Positions 23,090 through 27,566 of a stretch of 27,566 nucleotides of DNA are shown here, in pieces (position 1 is the stretch's first letter; every line of letters starts with the position of its first letter). Under the pieces are notes generated by a model, which did not search any database, was not told where the DNA came from, and was given only the letters and a program-made list of their open reading frames with translations. Source of the stretch: Anaerolineae bacterium (GTDB taxonomy: Bacteria; Chloroflexota; Anaerolineae; Aggregatilineales; Phototrophicaceae); contig JANQRM010000234.1 in NCBI GenBank assembly GCA_028284565.1, forward strand, positions 1 to 27,566. Reading direction: 5' to 3'. The translations under genes and the position numbers were made by a program.

Positions 23090-24178
23090 ATGCTACATCA
23101 ACCCTTTTATACATCTGGCGCACGGATAACCGATCGCTGGCAGTTTGATGGCTTACAGGCGATTGTGTTGGAAAATGCCCTTATCCGTGTCGTCATCCTG
23201 CCCGGCAAAGGTGGGGATATTATTGAGTTCCGTCATAAAGCGTCGGATACAAACTACTTGCTTGCTCAACCGGGCGGACTCCGAAATCCATCAAAGACGA
23301 TACCCTCAGCCTATGGCGATACTCCCTTTCTCGATTTTTTTACAGGGGGATGGAACGATGTCTTGCCGAATGGCGGTCCCGGCGTAGTCTATCAAGGCGC
23401 GTCGCTGGGACAACATGGTGAAGCCAGCCTGCTAGCGTGGGATTATGCCATTATTGAGCAGAACCCTGAGCGCGTATCCGTCAAGTTATGGGTATCCTTG
23501 CTCAGAACTCCCTTCTATATCGAGAAGCAATTAACGCTGGAAGCAGATTCCCCACGTCTGCAACTGAAGCTATCCATTCGGAACGACGGAGGAGAAGCCT
23601 TACATTGCATGTGGGGACAACATATCGCTTTTGGAACCCCCTTCTTGCAACAGGGTGGTCGTATTGATGTGCCAAATTGTCGCTTCAAAGTCCACGGTGA
23701 GATTGAGGGCTTTGTCCCACGCCGTTTCAAGCCTGATGCTGAAGCCCCTTGGTCACAAATCACCAGTGCGGATGGCAAACTAGAGGATGCCAGCCACATT
23801 CCAGCAGTCAACACCGTTCAAGCACAAGAAATGGGGTACCTCCTTGATTTAAGCGATGGGTGGTATGCCATTCGCAATCCCGAAACGCAAGTCGGCTTCG
23901 GTCTGCGCTTCGACCACACGCTCTTCAAAACGATTTGGTATTGGCAACAACTGGGCAATGTCGCACAAGGTTATCCATGGTGGTCTCGGACACACACTGC
24001 CGCACTCGAACCATGGACGAGCTATCCTACAAATGGACTACTAGAAAGCATCGAGAATGGGACGGCATTGCTATTGCAACCCAAGCAAACCATCGAAACG
24101 GAGATGCAAGCCATCGCCTTTAGTGGCTTACAGCGGGTTCATCATATTTCAGCCACTGGTGAGGTTGAGGGAGAATAA
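23090..24178 (+). CDS. DUF4432 / aldose-1-epimerase-like protein
   Basis: 362 residues of the galactose-mutarotase fold. Recognisable pieces: VVILPGKGGDIIEFRHKASD (the family's P-x-K-G-x-D-I start), GGWNDVLPNGGPG, FYIEKQLTLEADSPRLQLKL, MWGQHIAFGTPFL with the His expected in the active site, and the C-terminal WYWQQLGNVAQGYPWW then ALEPWTSYP. Members are found in sugar-acid and deoxysugar gene clusters and are presumed to interconvert anomers or isomers of a sugar. It is the third of the enzyme-like genes of the operon. AGGA lies 5 nt before the ATG, and the stop is 5 nt before the next start. Confidence 0.88.
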   Translation: MLHQPFYTSGARITDRWQFDGLQAIVLENALIRVVILPGKGGDIIEFRHKASDTNYLLAQPGGLRNPSKTIPSAYGDTPFLDFFTGGWNDVLPNGGPGVVYQGASLGQHGEASLLAWDYAIIEQNPERVSVKLWVSLLRTPFYIEKQLTLEADSPRLQLKLSIRNDGGEALHCMWGQHIAFGTPFLQQGGRIDVPNCRFKVHGEIEGFVPRRFKPDAEAPWSQITSADGKLEDASHIPAVNTVQAQEMGYLLDLSDGWYAIRNPETQVGFGLRFDHTLFKTIWYWQQLGNVAQGYPWWSRTHTAALEPWTSYPTNGLLESIENGTALLLQPKQTIETEMQAIAFSGLQRVHHISATGEVEGE

Positions 24179-24183
24179 CCGGC

Positions 24184-25335
24184 ATGAAGATCGACTCCTT
24201 TAAGTTTGACCGTACACAGAAAGCCCTCGCTTCACTTGATTTGGACTGCGCCATATTCAGCGATTTCTACAATGTATCCTATTTGACAGGCTATACGTCA
24301 TTTTTTGAGAATGGTCCCAGTCCATTTACTGAGGGACGTGCCGCCGCCCTTTTTTTACCGAACGAAGTCATTTTAATTGCTGAGGGTGCAAAAGGCAGTC
24401 TTGAGCAGAATGGATGGACACTGCGCGGTGAGTCGTTTATAGGGTATTCTTATGAACTTACCACACCACCGCTTGAGAATTTTCATAATGAATTAATGAC
24501 GGTATTGAACAAGCATCTCTCGTCAATGAAGCGAGTTGGCATTGAAACAACCTCTCTTTCTGCAAAAACCTTCGAGGTGTTAAGAACAAGCTATCCTAAG
24601 ATAACCTTTGTTGACTTGCCATATATGCTCATGCGTGAAGTGCGAGCCGTCAAGAGTCCCGATGAACTGGCGACACTCATGACCTGTGCGCGCTTGGCAG
24701 AAGTCGGTCAAGAAGCTGTTCGACAGCTGGTGCAAGAAGCGGGTAAAAGCGAAATCAAAATCTATTCCCAAGCTAAAGCGCAGATGGAAGCTCATGTCGG
24801 TGAACGCTTTGCCCTACAAAATGCCCTTCATGCTGGCATCAATTCACAGTCTCCCTTTCCGGGGATGCCAACCGATTACATAACCGAAGCAGGTGATTTG
24901 ATTATCAGCGATATGGTTCCTTACTACGGAGGCTATTGGGGGGATACCTGTTCGAGCTACGTCATTGGAGGAGAATCTGCTATAACCGATATACATCGGA
25001 AAATGCGCCAAATCGCGGAGGATGCCTTCAATTTGGGCTTTGAAACAGCGAAACCGGGTGTGACTGCTGGAGCGATGGATCGCGTCGTACGTGACTATTT
25101 AGATAAGCAGGGCTACACGTATCCGCATCATACAGGCCATGGATTGGGGGTTTCTAATCAAGACGAACCCCGCATCATTATCCATGCCACCATGCCCTTA
25201 GCGGAAAATATGGTGGTTGTACTCGAACCCCCAGTTTACGAACCCGGCTACGGCGGTTTACGTCTAGAGCGGATGTTCCGAATCACGGCGGATGGTGCGG
25301 AATTGATGTCGCATAATTCCTTTGACCTTGCTTGA
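24184..25335 (+). CDS. M24-family metallopeptidase (Xaa-Pro peptidase-like)
   Basis: 383 residues of the pita-bread fold with a creatinase-type N-terminal domain (LDCAIFSDFYNVSYLTGYTS). All five dinuclear metal ligands are present: Asp243 (LIISDMVPYY), Asp254 (YWGDTCSSY), His319 (HTGHGLGVSN), Glu348 (VVLEPPVYEPG) and Glu362 (LRLERMFRI). The family contains aminopeptidase P, prolidase and creatinase, so it may cut a peptide or a C-N bond of another compound. Its place inside a sugar operon is unusual but recurs in sugar-acid clusters as far as I recall; that is not proof of function. The start ATG has a GGAG 11-14 nt upstream. Confidence 0.93.
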   Translation: MKIDSFKFDRTQKALASLDLDCAIFSDFYNVSYLTGYTSFFENGPSPFTEGRAAALFLPNEVILIAEGAKGSLEQNGWTLRGESFIGYSYELTTPPLENFHNELMTVLNKHLSSMKRVGIETTSLSAKTFEVLRTSYPKITFVDLPYMLMREVRAVKSPDELATLMTCARLAEVGQEAVRQLVQEAGKSEIKIYSQAKAQMEAHVGERFALQNALHAGINSQSPFPGMPTDYITEAGDLIISDMVPYYGGYWGDTCSSYVIGGESAITDIHRKMRQIAEDAFNLGFETAKPGVTAGAMDRVVRDYLDKQGYTYPHHTGHGLGVSNQDEPRIIIHATMPLAENMVVVLEPPVYEPGYGGLRLERMFRITADGAELMSHNSFDLA

Positions 25336-25363
25336 CTATCGATTGCTTTGAGGAGGCTTGCTG

Positions 25364-26134
25364 ATGTTGTTGGATAGAAAAGTCGTTGTGGTTACAGGTG
25401 GAGCCAAAGGGATTGGACGCGCGTGTAGCGAAGCATCTGCGGAAGAAGGTGCAAGTGTGGTCATCGCCGATGTCGATAAAGAAACAGCTGAGGCATTGGC
25501 AAAATACTTACAAGAGCAGGGACACAATGCCATTGCTGTACAGACGGATGTATCGCAATCAGCAGACGCAGAAGCCTTAGCCAATCAAGCAGTTGAGGCA
25601 TTTGGTGGGATTGATGTACTTGTCAACAATGCCGGAATTCAGACCTATGGTTCGGTTGTTGATACGGATGAAGCCATGTGGGATCGAACCTTGAATACCA
25701 ATCTAAAGGGTTTATACCTCGTATCCAAATATTGTATCCCCCATATCCAAGCTCGTGGCGGTGGCGCAGTGGTCAATATGGCATCCGTTCAGGGGATTGC
25801 CAGCCAGAAAAATGTCGCTGCGTACTCGGCAACCAAAGGGGCGATCATAGCCATGACCCGAACCATGGCACTGGACCATGCGTCGGACAGTATTCGTGTA
25901 AACGCGGTTTCGCCCGGCTCTGTTGACACACCGATGTTACGCTGGGCGGCAGAAAAATTCATCCCAGACAATCCCGAAGGTGCCGTCCAAGATTGGGGAC
26001 AACTTCATCCGCTGGGACGTGTTGCCCTAGCCAGTGAAGTGGCACAAGCTGTCGTCTTTCTTGCGAGTGATAAAGCCTCGTTCATTACCGGAGCCAATCT
26101 GGTCGTCGATGGTGGCTTAACGATTGGGATTTAA
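25364..26134 (+). CDS. Short-chain dehydrogenase/reductase
   Basis: 256 residues from the ATG at 25364, with AGGAGG 7 nt upstream; a TTG at 25358 is in frame but too close to that site. Classical SDR motifs: VVTGGAKGIG (TGxxxGxG, 11-18), DVDKETAEAL with an acidic strand-2 end that favours NAD(H), VNNAGIQTYG, and the catalytic set Asn113, Ser141, Tyr154, Lys158 (NMASVQG, YSATKG), then RVNAVSPGSVDTPM. The end ASFITGANLVVDGGLTIG is typical. Within this operon, an oxidation or reduction of a hexuronate/hexonate, such as a mannonate-fructuronate interconversion, is plausible but not proven. It lies 12 nt before the pseudogene. Confidence 0.94.
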   Translation: MLLDRKVVVVTGGAKGIGRACSEASAEEGASVVIADVDKETAEALAKYLQEQGHNAIAVQTDVSQSADAEALANQAVEAFGGIDVLVNNAGIQTYGSVVDTDEAMWDRTLNTNLKGLYLVSKYCIPHIQARGGGAVVNMASVQGIASQKNVAAYSATKGAIIAMTRTMALDHASDSIRVNAVSPGSVDTPMLRWAAEKFIPDNPEGAVQDWGQLHPLGRVALASEVAQAVVFLASDKASFITGANLVVDGGLTIGI

Positions 26135-26146
26135 TATGGAAGACGC

Positions 26147-27209
26147 ATGAAAATTGGTTTAGGACTCTATCGACATCTCCTAACCCAAGCGAATTTTCGT
26201 TTTGCCAAACAAGCGGGTGCGACAGATATTGTTGCCCATTTTATGGATTATGAGCATCATGCAAGCTTGCTCTCCACTAGCACAGGTGCAGGTGCATGGG
26301 GTATCAGCCACAATCGGGACAGTTTGTGGACTTATGACGACCTGCTTGATATGCGCCATGCCATCAACGCTGAGGGCTTAGAACTCGCCGCGATTGAAAA
26401 TTTTGATCCGGCGCATTGGTCGGATTTCTTATTAGACGGACCCCATAAAGTTGACAAATGGAGAATCTGAAACAACTTATCCGTGATATGGGCAAAGTCG
26501 GCATCTCCGTCATGGGCTATTATTTCAGCCTCGCGGGGGTGTGGGGACGACAAGAAGTCACCCTAGCCCGTGGCGGAGCAACCTCCGTCGGCTTCAACCG
26601 CGACCGGCTAATGAAACACCGATACCTAATGGCGTGGTATGGAATATGATTTACGATTCCAACGCGCCAGATGGAGACATTGGTTCTGTGACAGACGATG
26701 AAATGTGGCAACGCTTAGAATGGTTCCTTTCTGAGTTAATCCCAGTATCTGAAGAAGCTGGTGTCAAACTCGCCGCTCATCCTGATGACCCGCCCCTTTC
26801 TCCACTACGACAAACTGGACGCTTAATAACGAAGCCAGAGTACTACCAACGCTTGCTCGATATTTATCTAAGTCCGTCGAATAGCCTTTAATTTTGTATC
26901 GGTACATTGGGCGAAATGCGCGCTTCCGAAATGTCTGCCTATGATGCCATACACCAGTACAGCGACCACATCGGTTATGTACATTTCCGCAATATTTGTG
27001 GCAAAGTCCCCGATTATTATGAAGTCTTTGTCGATGAAGGGGATGTGGATATGTTACGGGTTTTACGTCTATTGGCAGAAGCAAATCTCGATGGTGTGAT
27101 CATCCCTGACCATAGCCCACAAATGAGTTGTGACGCCCCTTGGCACACTGGGATGGCATATACCCTCGGCTGGATTCGTGAAGCTTTACAAGCGATAACA
27201 CGTTCTTAG
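26147..27209 (+). pseudogene. Decayed mannonate-dehydratase-family gene (two frameshifts, one nonsense)
   Basis: Homologous to UxuA-like enzymes over its full length, but broken three times. Frame 1 begins MKIGLGLYRHLLTQ and ends about 26456; 1 nt is missing before ATGGAGAATCTG, where GDxxKQxENL would be expected. The second stretch (MENLKQLIRDMGKVGISVMG ... ATSVGFNRDRL) loses 1 nt near 26609 and continues as NETPIPNGVVWNMIYD. The third stretch contains KLAAHPDDPP and is closed by TAA at 26889-26891 inside SNSL-stop-FCIGTLGEM, after which YVHFRNICGKVPDYYEVFVD, DEGDVDM and GVIIPDHSPQ follow in the same frame. The stop is one base from GAA, the Glu expected before FC. All metal-site motifs survive, so decay is recent or the lesions are sequence errors. 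Confidence 0.88.
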
Positions 27210-27280
27210 GATTGCATATCATCCGCGAAAACATATCTAGGAAACAATCGCAAGGTTAATAGGGTTTATATCCTGCGAGG

Positions 27281-27340
27281 ATGGATTCTCATCAAGATGT
27301 CCCGCAACTGCATTTTCATCTGGTGAGTGATTCGAGCTAA
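27281..27340 (+). pseudogene. 3' fragment of a HIT-family gene
   Basis: Reads QDVPQLHFHLVSD then SS and stop. About 43 nt (from ATCAAGATGT to GTGAGTGATT) match the 3' end of the intact HIT gene at 14708-15076 with two silent differences, including the unusual Gln in place of the first His. No upstream part of the gene is present. An ATG at 27281 opens a 19-codon frame with GAGG directly against it, but I regard this as a remnant rather than a gene. Confidence 0.8.
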
Positions 27341-27342
27341 CC

Positions 27343-27566
27343 TTAGTCTTCTGTGGGGCGGGTTTGCACTCGTCCGGTGATGATGTCTGCCTCGACCTGA
27401 ATGAGTTCTCTGACAAGTGCATCTGAAATTCGTGAATTAAAGGTGTAGAATGGGGATAGACCGACTTCGCCATTTTCGAGTGTGCCGATATGTGTGCCAC
27501 CTCTAAAAGTTCCCTGTTCAAGGGCGGACAGGGCAGAGAGTATGCTCAAATTCCAGCGTTTCTCGA
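27343..27566 (-). CDS. BMP-family (nucleoside-type) ABC substrate-binding protein, C-terminal fragment
   Basis: The minus-strand frame enters from the right edge in phase (EKRWNLSILSALSALEQGTF) and stops at 27343. GGTHIGTLENGEVGLSPFYT and then SDALVRELIQVEADIITGRV match the C-terminal end of basic-membrane-protein (Med/TmpC/PnrA-like) lipoproteins, where G-T-Y-x-G-x-L-E-N-G-G-V-G-L-A-P-F is the hallmark. These bind purine nucleosides or other small ligands for ABC import. Most of the gene, including signal peptide and ligand site, is outside the window. Its 3' end is convergent with the HIT fragment, 2 nt away. Confidence 0.82.
   Translation of the reverse strand, partial: EKRWNLSILSALSALEQGTFRGGTHIGTLENGEVGLSPFYTFNSRISDALVRELIQVEADIITGRVQTRPTED

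Noticed and set aside
26147..27209. Three small separate genes instead of one pseudogene
   Set aside because: The pieces join into one continuous UxuA-like sequence with homology crossing every break.
27281..27340. A genuine 19-residue gene
   Set aside because: It is nearly identical to the 3' end of the HIT gene, and GAGG sits directly against the ATG with no spacing, so it is better read as a duplicated fragment.
1..27566. tRNA or rRNA genes
   Set aside because: No cloverleaf with a GGTTCGAxTCC-type arm and no rRNA-like blocks were recognised by eye; a covariance search would settle it.

Overview
The window looks like a chromosomal segment of a Chloroflexota bacterium, most likely an Anaerolineae-type lineage. 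This rests on overall flavour only: a solitary CpaF/TadA-type ATPase, deazaflavin (F420)-type small oxidoreductases, a MalEFG-like sugar importer without its own ATPase, and gaps full of short degenerate repeats. No rRNA, tRNA, CRISPR array, transposase or integrase was found, so the taxonomy is an inference.

Positions 1-5.9 kb hold housekeeping and accessory genes: a truncated secreted alpha/beta hydrolase, a Cys-rich hypothetical, a CpaF-type secretion ATPase, a two-gene minus-strand unit (quinone-oxidoreductase-like MDR plus a small flavin/F420-type protein), and a signal-peptide/one-TM protein of unknown function. Positions 5.9-10.2 kb form a repeat-rich accessory stretch. An A+T-rich HTH plus TIR-like/nucleoside-deoxyribosyltransferase-like gene, an intact mannonate dehydratase (uxuA) and a small hypothetical gene are each separated by copies of a roughly 60-100 bp direct repeat. 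The right end of that repeat is identical over 30 nt to the 3' end of the preceding gene. Positions 10.2-15.1 kb carry single genes: Zn alcohol dehydrogenase, a two-TM protein, a methyltransferase, a DUF427 protein, acylphosphatase plus a DUF385-type protein, a lipoprotein hydrolase, and a HIT protein.

Positions 15.1-27.2 kb form one coherent divergent sugar-catabolism locus. On the minus strand lie a LacI-family regulator, a Gfo/Idh/MocA oxidoreductase and a ThuA-like protein. On the plus strand lie a sugar-binding protein, two permeases, a secreted beta-helix protein, a DUF4432/mutarotase-like protein, an M24 peptidase-family protein, an SDR oxidoreductase and a decayed mannonate-dehydratase gene. 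Between the two arms is a TTGACA-N18-TATAGT promoter, followed 11 nt downstream by a perfect 20-bp LacI-type operator. A strong 12-bp hairpin separates the binding-protein gene from the permeases. The second permease carries about 235 extra residues in its first external loop, including three motifs spaced exactly 64 residues apart. Together these suggest uptake and oxidation/reduction of a uronate- or pectin-like sugar, with the mannonate step now probably supplied by the intact uxuA at 7.8 kb, if it is still needed.

The right edge holds a small 3' fragment of a HIT gene, nearly identical to the end of the intact HIT gene 12 kb away, and the C-terminal end of a BMP-family (nucleoside-type) binding protein entering from the right on the minus strand.
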